Origin: Chloroflexota bacterium
Lineage (GTDB): Bacteria > Chloroflexota > Anaerolineae > Aggregatilineales > Phototrophicaceae
Length of the DNA stretch: 44,544 nt
Assembly: GCA_026706395.1 (NCBI GenBank)
Contig: JAPOYU010000012.1
Span: 2,155-46,698, forward strand
Direction: 5' to 3'
The notes under the pieces were generated by a model. The model was not told the DNA's origin. It ran no database searches and was given only the letters and a program-made list of their open reading frames with translations. Shown here one piece after another: positions 7,551-17,389 of the stretch. The translations under genes and the position numbers were made by a program. Each line of letters opens with the position of its first letter. Position 1 is the stretch's first letter.

Positions 7551-8783
7551 CTATTGAAGCTGGAATTCACTCTCTTCCTCAAAGCGCGAGAATGTACAAG
7601 TCCTGTTGTTGACGCAATCGGTGATTTCATCGGCCAGAACTTCGGCGACCAACTGGCTGATCTGGGGACCATAATGAAAAGTTTCTCCCCAGTATTCGCG
7701 TTCAAGATATTTGGGAACGAGATACTTTTCCATTGGGATATAGTCGTAGGTATCCTCGACATACTGAAGAAATTCGCCGAACGGCGACTCTCTGCCTTCA
7801 TGATACATCCCCAAGAGATGGCGCATTGGGAAATGTATCGTCGTGAAAATTCCTCCGGATTCTTCAACTTCAGCCGCCAATGCGTCGATAAGCGAAATGC
7901 CCAATTGCACTCGCTCACTTGTGCGGCTGTAGTCATCTGTTGAGGGTGTGTTTCTGTGCAGCAGGTCTTGCACAAACACGATCAGCCTGCTTTCAGTCCA
8001 CCACTCGGATGAAAGGTGTCGGCTATTGTAGTAGAATTCATAGGTGGCTAGGGGATGGTTCCCAAGGTTGCGGTAAACTTGGATTAGTTCCTCGGGAGGG
8101 ACAACCGGTAAGTTCACAACGTCCAATCCTTGCTTGGTTAGAACAAAGCGCGGCTTAGCTAATGGAACGGTTTCACCCGGAAGATAAATTGTTCTGAATA
8201 TATTGACATTTCTATTGAGATTCTCGGGCTGCACGCCAAAAATGACTATATCGGGCGAGAAGTCCCGAGCAGAGTGTTGCCAACGCAAATAAGCCTGTCC
8301 CATGCCATAACCGCTGACGCCGAAGTTCAAGACTTCCGCGCGAATCCCCCTCTGGTTCAGCATGATTTCGAGTTGTGTCCCCCAAGATTCCTCATCAGTG
8401 ACATCAACGTCGGCAACGAATGAATCTCCTAGAATAACGATCCGCAGTGTATCCACCGGAGGCGCAATTGGGTATTCCTTTTGCGCCCGGATGCCTATGG
8501 AGTTTGTCGTGAATTTTCCATCTTGCACGACTTTATAAGGAGGGTAGGTCCAACCCAGAATCTCGTCATACACCAGCGAGGCCTTGTCAATATTCTCGAG
8601 ATATCTTTCGAGATAGACTCGCGCATGATACATATCAATGCGTGCGGGCCTCAGGCGGTAGCCCAAGAGTTGCCTGTCACCATCGGGGTCGCCAAAGGTG
8701 CGGAGACCCCATTCGATGGCCAGCAACGTCAGAATGATTGAACAGAAAACGATAGAAGCTCGTAGTGCTATGCTCTTTAGCAT
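7551..8783 (-). CDS. Membrane-anchored SGNH/GDSL hydrolase-like protein, paralog B
   Basis: 410 residues, with the same architecture as its two neighbours: an N-terminal membrane helix (~8-26), the nucleophile motif VILGDSF (Ser121), VLNFGVSGYGMGQAYLRW, PDIVIFGVQPENLNRNVNIF and a C-terminal FHYGPQISQLVAEVLADEI with the probable catalytic His. All motifs are intact, so the gene looks functional despite lying between two decayed glyA fragments. The ATG at 8783 follows GGAAG at a long spacing. The enzyme class is recognised only at fold level; an esterase or acyltransferase on an extracytoplasmic glycan or lipid would fit the family (inference). Confidence 0.85.
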   Translation of the reverse strand: MLKSIALRASIVFCSIILTLLAIEWGLRTFGDPDGDRQLLGYRLRPARIDMYHARVYLERYLENIDKASLVYDEILGWTYPPYKVVQDGKFTTNSIGIRAQKEYPIAPPVDTLRIVILGDSFVADVDVTDEESWGTQLEIMLNQRGIRAEVLNFGVSGYGMGQAYLRWQHSARDFSPDIVIFGVQPENLNRNVNIFRTIYLPGETVPLAKPRFVLTKQGLDVVNLPVVPPEELIQVYRNLGNHPLATYEFYYNSRHLSSEWWTESRLIVFVQDLLHRNTPSTDDYSRTSERVQLGISLIDALAAEVEESGGIFTTIHFPMRHLLGMYHEGRESPFGEFLQYVEDTYDYIPMEKYLVPKYLEREYWGETFHYGPQISQLVAEVLADEITDCVNNRTCTFSRFEEESEFQLQ

Positions 8784-8871
8784 TGATCCGTTCTTCCAAG
8801 TTGAAGGGCTAAGGCAATTGCAACCAGCCGTGACTCACCGCAACGTTCTGCGAGGACTATCTGTGGTTGTC

Positions 8872-8902
8872 CAATTGTCGACTATATTTATAGTCGAAAT
8901 TG
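8872..8902. repeat. Palindrome upstream of SGNH paralog B
   Basis: TCGACTATA (8878-8886) and TATAGTCGA (8889-8897) are perfect 9-bp arms around TT. The symmetry extends outward as CAATTG on the left and AATTG on the right with one indel. It lies ~90 bp before the start of paralog B, where an operator could sit. It has no GC-rich stem and no T-tract, so a terminator is unlikely. Confidence 0.6.
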
Positions 8903-8984
8903 AAAAAACTGTCGCGGAAGATTCCGGTCGAAGGTCCATTAGGGTTGTTTTCGCTCTATAATAGTTTATGGCGAAGTCCCCCGC

Positions 8985-9161
8985 TGCATGCGGCCGGGCA
9001 CTATTCCGACGTGTCAATTCTGCGACGACGGTATCAAGCTAATCTATGTCGCCACAGCCGCTCGGCAGCGATAAGGACTACTGCGCTGACACAAAATATC
9101 AAACTTTCCCGGATGCCGCGAACAGCGGTTTGATAAAAAAGGGATAATCGCTATTGGTCAT
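8985..9161 (-). pseudogene. Older, heavily decayed duplicate of the glyA-gcvT start
   Basis: From ATG at 9161 the minus strand reads MTNSDYPF, matching the intact MTNNDYLF. After about 85 inserted nucleotides, the segment 9056 down to ~8985 resumes the glyA sequence as CGDI-D-stop-LDTVVAELTRRNSARPHA against RGGIGELDPDVAELIRHETARQQA. Stops, substitutions and the insert show much more decay than the copy at 7261-7437, implying an older duplication. Confidence 0.7.
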
Positions 9162-9266
9162 TGGTGTATCCATATTCTAAATTCTAAACAGTCGACAATA
9201 ATGCAGAATTCTAGCATGAGAGTTGATGGGATTATATGAAACATAAGTTGGAGAGTCCGGCATAAA

Positions 9267-10526
9267 TTAGCTACTGCGGCTTGAGTCGCTTATGAGGAAT
9301 GCGGCGGGGTTTTCAAAGCGGGGTACATGGCAAGCGCCGGAAATGAGACAATCGATTAGTTCTTGGGCGACCACTTCGGCCACAACAGAATGAATCGCCG
9401 GTCCATAGTGTTTTGTCGTGGTCCAGTATTGGTCTTCAGTATACGAGGAAGCAATATGCTCTTCAGTTGCGATGTACAGAAAGTTGTCGCGGCAGTGATC
9501 TAGCAGGAATTGGAAGGGCGGCTGTCTTGGTGGCGATGCGTGGTAGTAATGCCCCAAATGCCATTGCAATGGCAGGTGCGCGACGACGAACAGTGCGTCC
9601 TGACCTTCAACATCTTCGGCAAAAGCATCGATGATCGCGCGTCCCAATTGGCCTCCTTCAGTGTTCTGCTCGTATATGTTTTCATCTTCGTCTTTCTGGT
9701 TTACTACTGCATAAAGCAAGCTGGCTAGACGACTGGGCGCCCACCAATTGGAGGAAACGTAGCGGCTGGCGTAATAGTATTCGTGGGGCGCCAGGGGATG
9801 ATTGCCGAAGTCTGCGAAGGCGGCGATGAGTTCCTCGGGCGGCAGCGTAGGCGAGTTAAGCAACTCCAGTCCGTCATCGTTCACGACAAAGCGCGGTTTG
9901 GAGAAGGGCGGACCACTGCCATGCATCAATTGTCGGAATACATTCAGATTGCGCGCAAGGTTTTCCGGTTGCAAACCCAAGATCACAATGTCTGGCACGT
10001 AGTATTTGCCCTGTTCCTTCCAGCGTAAAAATGCCTGGTCCATGCCATACGCGCCAACACCAAAGTTAAGCACTTCCGCCCGAAACCCAGCTTCGCCAAG
10101 CAGAATCTCCAACTGCCGTCCCCAGACCTCGTCGTCGCCGACATCGTCGCCCGCGGTGAATGAATCGCCAAATAAAGCTATGCGCAACGTATCTGATGGC
10201 GGAACCTGGGTGTAGTTGTGTTTGGAACGAAAGCCGCTGTCGTTTATCGTGAACGTTCCGGCCTGCCGGATTGAATTGGGACGGTAGGTCCAGCCGAGCT
10301 TTTCGTCATAAACGACGGCTGAAATGTCCTTGTTCGCGATGTAGCCTTCAACATCGATTCTCAGTTGATTTACCGGCAGCGCGAATGGCTCCAGGGAAAA
10401 GCCGCTGAAAGCGAATTGCCCGTCGGCATCGGTCTTCCCGCCGACACGAACCACCACCTCCAGCAGCAGCAGCATAATCACGATGCTGGCGGAGATAATC
10501 AGGACGTTAGCAACGATCCGGCGCAA
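9267..10526 (-). CDS. Membrane-anchored SGNH/GDSL hydrolase-like protein, paralog C
   Basis: 419 residues, the most upstream of the three tandem paralogs. It has an N-terminal membrane helix (~5-28), the nucleophile motif ALFGDSFTAGDD (Ser122), VLNFGVGAYGMDQAFLRW, PDIVILGLQPENLARNLNVF and a C-terminal TKHYGPAIHSVVAEVVAQEL with the likely catalytic His. The start is TTG at 10526, preceded by a GCAGGGG tract; no ATG lies nearby in frame. It is more GC-rich by eye than paralogs A and B. Its own promoter may be the minus-strand TGCTACAAT near 10590 (weak evidence). Substrate unknown. Confidence 0.85.
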   Translation of the reverse strand: MRRIVANVLIISASIVIMLLLLEVVVRVGGKTDADGQFAFSGFSLEPFALPVNQLRIDVEGYIANKDISAVVYDEKLGWTYRPNSIRQAGTFTINDSGFRSKHNYTQVPPSDTLRIALFGDSFTAGDDVGDDEVWGRQLEILLGEAGFRAEVLNFGVGAYGMDQAFLRWKEQGKYYVPDIVILGLQPENLARNLNVFRQLMHGSGPPFSKPRFVVNDDGLELLNSPTLPPEELIAAFADFGNHPLAPHEYYYASRYVSSNWWAPSRLASLLYAVVNQKDEDENIYEQNTEGGQLGRAIIDAFAEDVEGQDALFVVAHLPLQWHLGHYYHASPPRQPPFQFLLDHCRDNFLYIATEEHIASSYTEDQYWTTTKHYGPAIHSVVAEVVAQELIDCLISGACHVPRFENPAAFLISDSSRSS

Positions 10527-10609
10527 CAGTTCAACCCCTGCCTCTAAGAAAAGCTACATCAAGCTAGGAAAGCGACAATGATGTGATTGTAGCATGACTG
10601 CTCGCGGCA

Positions 10610-10642
10610 CAATGCTTTGTGGACTGACATCAATGCTTTGTG
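10610..10642. repeat. Two 12-bp direct repeats 21 bp apart upstream of EF-G2 gene
   Basis: CAATGCTTTGTG occurs at 10610-10621 and again, exactly, at 10631-10642. The 21-bp period is two helical turns, and the pair ends ~29 bp before the -35 box at 10671. This is the geometry of tandem regulator sites on one DNA face. No regulator can be named. Confidence 0.6.
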
Positions 10643-10670
10643 ATTGCCCGCAACTGACGAATATGCGTCT

Positions 10671-10699
10671 TTGACATTCTCTTCACACGCCTTTAAAAT
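10671..10699 (+). promoter_or_regulatory. Sigma-70-type promoter of EF-G2 gene
   Basis: TTGACA (10671-10676) and TAAAAT (10694-10699) are separated by exactly 17 nt, a near-consensus housekeeping promoter. It is followed by a leader of ~75 nt and GGAGG about 10 nt before the ATG at 10782. Confidence 0.75.
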
Positions 10700-10781
10700 C
10701 CAGAGCACTCGCGGCTCGTTCTGGGTCGCTGTCTGTCAGTGGGCTAGAATCCTGTAGTGCTGCCTTGGAGGCGACCATCGA

Positions 10782-12848
10782 ATGAAAGATTATCAGACCG
10801 AGAACATCAGAAACGTCGCTCTAGTTGGGCATCAAAGTTGTGGCAAAACCTCACTGGTTGAAGCGCTGCTTTTCAGCACTGGCGCAACCACCCGAATGGG
10901 ACATATTTCTGAACAGAACATGATCTCCGACTGGGATGATGAGGAGAAGGAGCGCGGCTTGTCGCTCTCCACATCTTTGGTGCCCGTTGAGTTCAACGAT
11001 GTCAAAATCAACGTGCTCGACACACCCGGCTTCACTGATTTCCAGGGCGAACTGAAGAACGCCATTCTGGTGGCGGATTCGGTGGTAGTGGTTGTCGATG
11101 CTGTCTCCGGCGTAGAAGTCGGCACTGAGTTGGCATGGGAATATGCTCGCGCGAGCGAACAGCCCATCATGGTGGTGATCAATAAAATGGACCGCGAAAA
11201 CGCCGACTTCGAGGGAGTTCTGGAGCAGTTGCGCAGCCAGTTTGAAGACTACAAGTTCATACCGGTTATGCTGCCGCTAGGTCAGGAAGCGGACTTTCAG
11301 GGCGTCGCCAACGCTCTGACGCAGAAAGCATATCTGGGAGATGGTTCCGTGGCTTCTGACTTGCCCGATGAGTACGCTGATGCGCTTGAAGAAGCGAATA
11401 TGGAGCTGATGGAAGCCGCGGCCGAAGCGGACGATGAACTGCTTGAGAAATACTTTGAAGAAGAGACGCTCTCATTTGACGAAGTGCGCGAGGGCATGCG
11501 CAAGGCATCGCGTTCGCCCGAGCTTAAGACGGTACCTGTGTTTGCTGCCTCAGCCACGGAGAACATCGCTACGATTCCCTTTTTGGAAGCGCTGGTCGCC
11601 TATGCCGGGTCGCCCGCTGATCGCCGTGTCAATATCATGCGGGGAGACGAAACTGATGTCTTGCAGCCGCCCCAAGCTGACGGCAATCCCCTGGCAGCTT
11701 ATGTCTTCAAGACACTGAACGATCGCTTCGTGGGCACCTTGAATTATTTCCGTGTCTTTTCCGGGAAGATTTCAAGCGACGGACGCAACCTGAACGCGAA
11801 CAGTGGCGCCGAAGAACGGTTCAATTCACTTTTTGTTATGCGTGGCAAGGAACAGTTTCCCGTGCAGGAATTGCACGCCGGCGATGTCGGCGTGGTGGCC
11901 AAGCTTACCGATACCAAGACCGGCGATACTTTTGTCGATTCCGATACCAGCATAAGGGTGGTCGCGCCAGATTTTCCAGCGCCTCTCTATATGTTGGCGG
12001 TTGCGCCACGCGCGCAAGCCGACAGCGCCAAGATGGGCCCGACGCTGAGCAACCTCTGTGATGCGGACCCGACGCTCCGCTGGCGCCAGGACGGCGATAC
12101 GCGCCAAACTGTCCTGGAAGGCATGGGGCAGATCCATCTCGAGGTCACGCTCAAGCGGGCTGAGGCGCTTGGCGTCAATGTCGACACCGATATGCCAAAG
12201 GTGCCGTACCGCGAAACGATTACTGGTAATGCGGAAGCCAGCTATACGCACAAGAAGCAGACCGGCGGCGCCGGGCAATATGGCCGCGTTGACTTGAAAA
12301 TCGAGCCGGCGCAAGAAGGCTTCGAATTCGAATCCAGCGTATTCGGTGGGGCGATCTCGCAACAATTCGTGGCCTCTACCGAAAAGGGTATTCGCGCCGT
12401 GCTGCCGGATGGCGTCATCGCTGGTTACCCGGTTGAGCGCATCAAGGTCAATGTCTTTGATGGCAAAGAACACCCGGTCGATTCCAAGGACATCGCCTTT
12501 CAGATCGCCGGGCGCGAGGCCTTCCGCGACGCGTTCCGCAAGGCGAAACCGGTTTTGCTCGAGCCGATTATGGATGTCAAGATCACCGTGCCGGACTCCA
12601 TGATGGGCGACATCATGAGCGACCTTAACACGCGGCGCGGACGGGTCCAGGGTATGGATACGGTCGGCTTCAGGAGTGTGGTTACAGCCGAAGTGCCGCT
12701 GGCGGAAATGCTGCGCTACGGCAACGATCTGCGCTCGATGACAGGCGGGCGTGGCATCTATACGATGGACTTCAATCGCTATGACCGCGTCCCGTCCTAT
12801 GTCCAAGACGATATCATCGCCGAGGTCGAAGCGGCGGCCGCGCAATAA
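10782..12848 (+). CDS. Elongation factor G-like GTPase (EF-G2 type)
   Basis: 688 residues, close to EF-G length. The GTPase motifs are G1 GHQSCGKT (16-23), G3 DTPGF (80-84) and G4 NKMD (134-137). The later EF-G domains are present, including the domain IV motif TGGAGQYGRVDLKIEP and the C-terminal NTRRGRVQGMD. The G1 loop GHQSCGKT instead of the classical GHVDAGKT, and ERGLSLSTS at switch I, place it with the EF-G2/EF-G-like paralogs rather than the main translocase. Its exact role (translocation, recycling or stress) cannot be read from the sequence. It stands alone, with its own promoter. Confidence 0.9.
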   Translation: MKDYQTENIRNVALVGHQSCGKTSLVEALLFSTGATTRMGHISEQNMISDWDDEEKERGLSLSTSLVPVEFNDVKINVLDTPGFTDFQGELKNAILVADSVVVVVDAVSGVEVGTELAWEYARASEQPIMVVINKMDRENADFEGVLEQLRSQFEDYKFIPVMLPLGQEADFQGVANALTQKAYLGDGSVASDLPDEYADALEEANMELMEAAAEADDELLEKYFEEETLSFDEVREGMRKASRSPELKTVPVFAASATENIATIPFLEALVAYAGSPADRRVNIMRGDETDVLQPPQADGNPLAAYVFKTLNDRFVGTLNYFRVFSGKISSDGRNLNANSGAEERFNSLFVMRGKEQFPVQELHAGDVGVVAKLTDTKTGDTFVDSDTSIRVVAPDFPAPLYMLAVAPRAQADSAKMGPTLSNLCDADPTLRWRQDGDTRQTVLEGMGQIHLEVTLKRAEALGVNVDTDMPKVPYRETITGNAEASYTHKKQTGGAGQYGRVDLKIEPAQEGFEFESSVFGGAISQQFVASTEKGIRAVLPDGVIAGYPVERIKVNVFDGKEHPVDSKDIAFQIAGREAFRDAFRKAKPVLLEPIMDVKITVPDSMMGDIMSDLNTRRGRVQGMDTVGFRSVVTAEVPLAEMLRYGNDLRSMTGGRGIYTMDFNRYDRVPSYVQDDIIAEVEAAAAQ

Positions 12849-12860
12849 GTCTTCGAACAG

Positions 12861-12887
12861 AAAAGGGCGAGGTCGTTCGCCTCGCCC
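12861..12887 (-). terminator. Rho-independent terminator of ftsH, perhaps bidirectional
   Basis: GGGCGAGG (12865-12872) and CCTCGCCC (12880-12887) form a perfect 8-bp stem with a 7-nt loop between the converging EF-G2 and ftsH genes. On the minus strand the stem is followed by TTTTC, giving a short U-tract for ftsH. On the plus strand no T-run follows, so termination in that direction is less certain. Confidence 0.7.
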
Positions 12888-12930
12888 CGCCACATAAACT
12901 TTGATGCGCCATTCTGAACTGGCTCGTTAG

Positions 12931-14949
12931 CTACTCTTCAACCTCTGCCGGCTCTTTTGCATTGGAGCCATTCTGCTCGGCCGTTTCCGGCTCGCGCAGA
13001 TGCTTCGCTACTGATTTGGGGACGAATTCGTCGGTATCGTCTTCCAAGCCCAGGATGTTCAGGATCTCCGCCCGCTCGACAGTTTCTTTCGACAGGAGCG
13101 CTTCCGCCAGCGTGTCAAGCTGCTCGCGGTGATCTTCTATCAATTCGCGAGTTTCCTGGTAGGCAACGTCAATGATTCGCTTGATCTCGGCATCCAGCTT
13201 GGCGGCGGTGTCATCGCTGTAATCGCGCCCGCTCGCGATCGCATAGCCGAGGAAGGGCTGATCGCTGTCATCGCCGTAATTGACCATGCCAACCGAGTCG
13301 CTCATGCCAAACATCTTGACCATCTGCCGCGCGATTTGTGTGACTTGCTGAATGTCGTTGGCGGCGCCGGTTGTCACGTCATCGAAGACGATTTCTTCGG
13401 CTATGCGCCCGGCCAAGCCCACGCGGATATAGGCTTCCAATTGCTTGCGCGATTGATGCAGCGAATCATCCTTGGGCATATAAAACGCCACGCCGAGCGA
13501 GCGCCCGCGCGGAATGATCGTCGTCTTCAGCAGCGCCATCGCGTCCTTGATCAAGAAGGAAACCAAAGCATGCCCCGCCTCATGATAGGCCGTGATGCGG
13601 CGGTCTTTGTCATTTGACAGCGGCGGGCGTTTGGTGCCGAGGCGTATGCGCTCGTATGCGGTGGTGAAATCCGACATCGTTATCAGACGGCGGTCATAAC
13701 GAGCGGCATGCATAGCCGCTTCATTGGCCAGATTGGCGATGTCCGCGCCGGAAAAGCCGATGGTCGCCCGCGCCAGCGATTGCAACTCGACGTTATTCGC
13801 CAGGGGCTTGTTCTTGGTGTGAATCTTGAGTATCTCATGCCGTCCCTTCACGTCGGGCAGATCTACCGTGATCTGCCGGTCGAATCGCCCCGGTCTTAAC
13901 AGGGCCGGGTCAAGCACATCCGGACGGTTGGTGGCGGCGATCATGACGATGTTCGTATCGTTGTCGAAGCCATCCATTTCCGACAGCAACTGATTCAGCG
14001 TCTGCTCCCGTTCGTCGTGTCCACCGCCAAGTCCGGTGCCGCGGCGGCGGCCGACGGCATCAATCTCATCGACGAAGATGATAGCGGGGGCATTTTCTTT
14101 GGCTCGCTTGAACAGATCGCGTACACGAGACGCGCCCACGCCGACGAACATCTCGACGAACTCCGAGGCGGCGATACTAAAGAAGGCCACATTGGCTTCT
14201 CCGGCGACAGCGCGCGCCATCAAGGTCTTGCCCGTGCCGGGCGGGCCGATCAGCAGGACGCCGCGCGGCACCTTAGCGCCGACCTTGATGTATTTCTCAG
14301 GCTGTTTGAGAAAATCGACCACTTCTTCAAGTTCCAGCTTCGCGGCATCCTGGCCCGCGACATCGTCAAATCTGATGGAGGGCATCTCCGGCGTTTTCTC
14401 GCGCGCCTGCGATTGCCCGAAGGAAAATATGCCGTTCATCTGGCCCTGCGCGCGCCGGCCCATCCAGACGAAGAAACCGATGATGAGCACGAGCGGCAGG
14501 AAATTCAATATGATCGACAGCCAAGGCGAGGTGCTGCTGTAATGTTGCGAGACGGGTTTTATCCCGTTTTGGATGCGCAGCCTTTCAACCTCGGGCCCGG
14601 CAAAGACGGGAATCTGGGTCGTGAAACGCCTGACGCTTTGCGTCCGGCCGGAGGGCCCGAGGACGACGATGCTATCGATGAATTCACCGTTGACGGCTGT
14701 CGAGTCCCGGTATTCGTAAGTCCTGACGTTATTGAGCAGCATTTGCTCATAGAAGTCAGAATAGGCGATCTCCGGCGTGGACGATATGCCGCCAAGAAGA
14801 CCTGGTGACGAGATCAGCGCGAGCAGCATAACAAGCACAAGCAAACCCGGCGAAATCCACCGGCGCCAATTCTGCGGCGGCCGCGGCGGTTGGTTGTTGC
14901 CGCCGCCGTTGCTCTCTCGTTCGTCGTTATTGTTTTCCCAGAACTGCAT
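12931..14949 (-). CDS. ftsH: ATP-dependent zinc metalloprotease FtsH
   Basis: From the ATG at 14949 the protein has 672 residues. A polar Asn/Pro-rich N-terminus precedes TM1 (~33-53), an extracytoplasmic loop and TM2 (~145-163). The AAA domain has Walker A GPPGTGKT (235-242), Walker B IIFVDEID (~290-297) and the second region of homology [17 protein letters not shown]. The zinc site is HEAGH (456-460). It degrades misfolded membrane proteins and short-lived regulators at the cytoplasmic membrane. An upstream in-frame TTG at 15057 exists, but a TATAAT box at 14989-14994 lies between the two candidates, so the inner ATG is preferred although its Shine-Dalgarno is poor. Confidence 0.96.
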   Translation of the reverse strand: MQFWENNNDERESNGGGNNQPPRPPQNWRRWISPGLLVLVMLLALISSPGLLGGISSTPEIAYSDFYEQMLLNNVRTYEYRDSTAVNGEFIDSIVVLGPSGRTQSVRRFTTQIPVFAGPEVERLRIQNGIKPVSQHYSSTSPWLSIILNFLPLVLIIGFFVWMGRRAQGQMNGIFSFGQSQAREKTPEMPSIRFDDVAGQDAAKLELEEVVDFLKQPEKYIKVGAKVPRGVLLIGPPGTGKTLMARAVAGEANVAFFSIAASEFVEMFVGVGASRVRDLFKRAKENAPAIIFVDEIDAVGRRRGTGLGGGHDEREQTLNQLLSEMDGFDNDTNIVMIAATNRPDVLDPALLRPGRFDRQITVDLPDVKGRHEILKIHTKNKPLANNVELQSLARATIGFSGADIANLANEAAMHAARYDRRLITMSDFTTAYERIRLGTKRPPLSNDKDRRITAYHEAGHALVSFLIKDAMALLKTTIIPRGRSLGVAFYMPKDDSLHQSRKQLEAYIRVGLAGRIAEEIVFDDVTTGAANDIQQVTQIARQMVKMFGMSDSVGMVNYGDDSDQPFLGYAIASGRDYSDDTAAKLDAEIKRIIDVAYQETRELIEDHREQLDTLAEALLSKETVERAEILNILGLEDDTDEFVPKSVAKHLREPETAEQNGSNAKEPAEVEE

Positions 14950-14988
14950 GGAGTGATAGTACCTGCAAAATGCGGTTTGTATAGCCTG

Positions 14989-14994
14989 ATTATA
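14989..14994 (-). promoter_or_regulatory. -10 box of ftsH
   Basis: The minus strand reads AAGGTATAAT about 40 nt before the ftsH ATG. No clear -35 is present at 16-18 nt; TTGCAC lies 20 nt upstream. Confidence 0.45.
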
Positions 14995-15274
14995 CCTTAT
15001 ACGCGCGCCCAACTGTGCAAATATTGTCTTAGAACCGGGCGAGGCAGGCTGACGCAACCTTGGTCACTATGATCGAATACGAATAGACTTTGCTGTTGGT
15101 TGCCCGCATCGGGCCGGCAGGAGCGAATGACCGCGCGTGATCCCCTCGGCCAGGGAAAGACAATGTCGCTTCTTGCCGATCTCAGTTATGCTATTGTAAC
15201 GGCCTTCTCCTTGGGCGTTCCGCTTCCGAGGTGGGGCAGGCCCCGGCCGCTCGTGGCTTGAAGCGAGGTGCTCA

Positions 15275-17344
15275 ATGAATCGACTGAAGGACGAGAGTAG
15301 TCCCTATTTGCTGCAGCACGCGGATAATCCGGTCGATTGGCATCCCTGGGGTGAAGACGCATTTAGCATTGCGCGCGAGCAGGACAAACCGATCTTGCTC
15401 AGCGTGGGTTACAGCGCCTGCCACTGGTGTCATGTGATGGCGCACGAAAGCTTTGAAGATGATGCGACCGCGCAGATGATGAACGCGCTTTTCGTCAATG
15501 TGAAAGTGGATCGCGAAGAACGCCCCGATGTAGACGACATTTATATGGCTGCGGTACAAGCGATAGCCGGGCAGGGCGGCTGGCCTATGACCGTATTTCT
15601 GCTGCCGGATGGACGCCCGTTTTATGGCGGTACCTATTATCCCAAGGAAAGCCATTATGGGAGACCGTCTTTCACACAACTAATGGCCGCCATCCACGAC
15701 GCCTACCGCAGTAAGCGCGATCAACTGGAGGCGCAAGCGGATAACCTGCATCAGATGCTGAAACGTGATGTGCTGGCGATCGGCCGCGCCGACGACAGCG
15801 GGCTGACGACTGAGCTTCTGGACGAGGCGGCGTCAAAGCTTCTCAGCAGCATCGATCGAGTAAACGGCGGCTTTGGCACGCAACCGAAGTTTCCCAATCC
15901 AATCAGCCTGGAGTTCTTGCTGCGCCATTACGACCGTACTGGCGACGGCGCGACTCTGCAATTGATCGGCCTGACGTTGCGCAAGATGGCGAATGGTGGC
16001 ATCTACGATCAGATCGGCGGAGGCTTTGCCCGCTACAGCGTCGATGCCCATTGGCTTGTGCCGCATTTCGAAAAAATGCTGTACGACAACGCGCAACTCA
16101 GCCGACTCTACCTCCATGCCTGGCAAGCCACCGGCGAAGACTTTTATCGCGCGGTCGCCGAGGACATCTACGACTATATACTGCGGGAGATGACCGCGCC
16201 GGACGGTGGATTCTATAGCGCGACCGACGCCGATTCCGAAGGGGTCGAAGGCAAGTTCTTCATTTGGACGATCGAGGAAGTTGCTGAAGCGCTTGAACCG
16301 ATTCAGAAGGATTTGCCGCGGGCATTGGAGATCGCGATCGAGGTTTTCGGCCTGATGCCGGGCGGCAACTTTGAAGAGTCGAATATCCTGCACCGGCCGC
16401 GCCCCCTTGCGGAGACGGCCGATAACTTGGGCTTGACGCTTGAGCAATTGAACGGGGCGATGGCGCAAATCAAGGATCGACTCTATGCTGTCAGGACGCA
16501 GCGTGTCCCGCCGGAATTGGACGACAAGATTCTTACATCCTGGAACGGGTTGATGCTGGCCAGTTTGGCGGAAGCCGCCCGCGTATTAAAGCGTGAAGAT
16601 TACTTGGATGCGGCGCGCCGGGCCGGCGAATTCGTTCTGCACCATATGACGGCAAATGATGGCCGTCTCTACCGCACCTATAAAGACGGACGCAGCAAGC
16701 TCAATGCCTACCTCGAAGATTATGCCAATTTGATAGACGCTATGCTGGAGTTGTATCAATCGACATTCGACCAACGTTGGTTTGCCATGGCAAGGACTTT
16801 GGCCGGATTTGTACTGGAGCATTTCAAGTCGGGCGATGGCGGGTTCTATGATACGAGCGACGACCATGAAGCGCTGATCGTCCGTCCGCGGAACCTGCAG
16901 GACAACGTGACGCCATCAGGTAACGGGATGATGGCGCGGCAGCTTTTGCGCCTGACCGCCTACACCGGCGGCGCGGCATACGACGGCGCAGCCCGCGATA
17001 TTCTGCGCAAGCTGTCTGACGCCATGCGGGAATATCCCCAGGCTTTTGCTGAATCGCTCAATGCCGCCGATATGCTGATCCGCGGCATTGACGAGGTGGC
17101 GGTCATTGGCGACCTGGATAGCGCGACAGCCGCAGAAATCATCAATGTGCTGCGGGCGCCCTATCGTCCCAATCTGATTGCGGCCTGGGCCGCCGACGAT
17201 GTCAACGAGCACGAAAGCATCCCGCTGCTTAGCTATCGAAGAACGCAGGAGGGCCAGGTTACTGTCTACGTCTGCCGAAACTTCGCCTGTCATTTGCCCG
17301 TTACATCGGCCGAAGAAACGGAGCGCGCACTGGGCGACAGCTGA
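15275..17344 (+). CDS. DUF255 thioredoxin-domain protein (YyaL/SSP411 family)
   Basis: 689 residues, the full length of the family. The N-terminal DUF255 thioredoxin-like domain begins with the signature [20 protein letters not shown] and carries CHWC (49-52), REERPDVD and [19 protein letters not shown]. The remaining ~500 residues form an (alpha/alpha)6 glycosidase-like barrel, with [29 protein letters not shown] and [18 protein letters not shown]. No enzyme activity is firmly established for bacterial members. GAGGTG lies 5 nt before the ATG. Three plus-strand genes follow closely and may share transcription. Confidence 0.93.
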   Translation: MNRLKDESSPYLLQHADNPVDWHPWGEDAFSIAREQDKPILLSVGYSACHWCHVMAHESFEDDATAQMMNALFVNVKVDREERPDVDDIYMAAVQAIAGQGGWPMTVFLLPDGRPFYGGTYYPKESHYGRPSFTQLMAAIHDAYRSKRDQLEAQADNLHQMLKRDVLAIGRADDSGLTTELLDEAASKLLSSIDRVNGGFGTQPKFPNPISLEFLLRHYDRTGDGATLQLIGLTLRKMANGGIYDQIGGGFARYSVDAHWLVPHFEKMLYDNAQLSRLYLHAWQATGEDFYRAVAEDIYDYILREMTAPDGGFYSATDADSEGVEGKFFIWTIEEVAEALEPIQKDLPRALEIAIEVFGLMPGGNFEESNILHRPRPLAETADNLGLTLEQLNGAMAQIKDRLYAVRTQRVPPELDDKILTSWNGLMLASLAEAARVLKREDYLDAARRAGEFVLHHMTANDGRLYRTYKDGRSKLNAYLEDYANLIDAMLELYQSTFDQRWFAMARTLAGFVLEHFKSGDGGFYDTSDDHEALIVRPRNLQDNVTPSGNGMMARQLLRLTAYTGGAAYDGAARDILRKLSDAMREYPQAFAESLNAADMLIRGIDEVAVIGDLDSATAAEIINVLRAPYRPNLIAAWAADDVNEHESIPLLSYRRTQEGQVTVYVCRNFACHLPVTSAEETERALGDS

Positions 17345-17389
17345 TCGTTTTGCCTGGTCCCGAGCGCCATTCAAGCGGGAATTGAAAGC

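Larger units (their letters stand above)
8784..9266. other. 483-nt spacer with a palindrome and an older glyA remnant
   Basis: The spacer between SGNH paralogs B and C contains a strong palindrome (8872-8902), a heavily decayed copy of the glyA start (8985-9161) and a decayed copy of the glyA promoter (minus-strand TGCTAGAAT at 9208-9216, with GATTATAT nearby). Short open frames across it have no recognisable product. Confidence 0.65.

Noticed and set aside
11826..12893. A 355-codon open frame on the minus strand
   Set aside because: Shadow of the EF-G2 gene; the composition is that of a reverse-complemented GC-rich gene, with no motif.
14017..14808. A 263-codon plus-strand open frame
   Set aside because: Antisense shadow of ftsH.
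15833..16468. A 211-codon minus-strand open frame
   Set aside because: Antisense shadow of the DUF255 gene, with no independent ribosome-binding site or domain.
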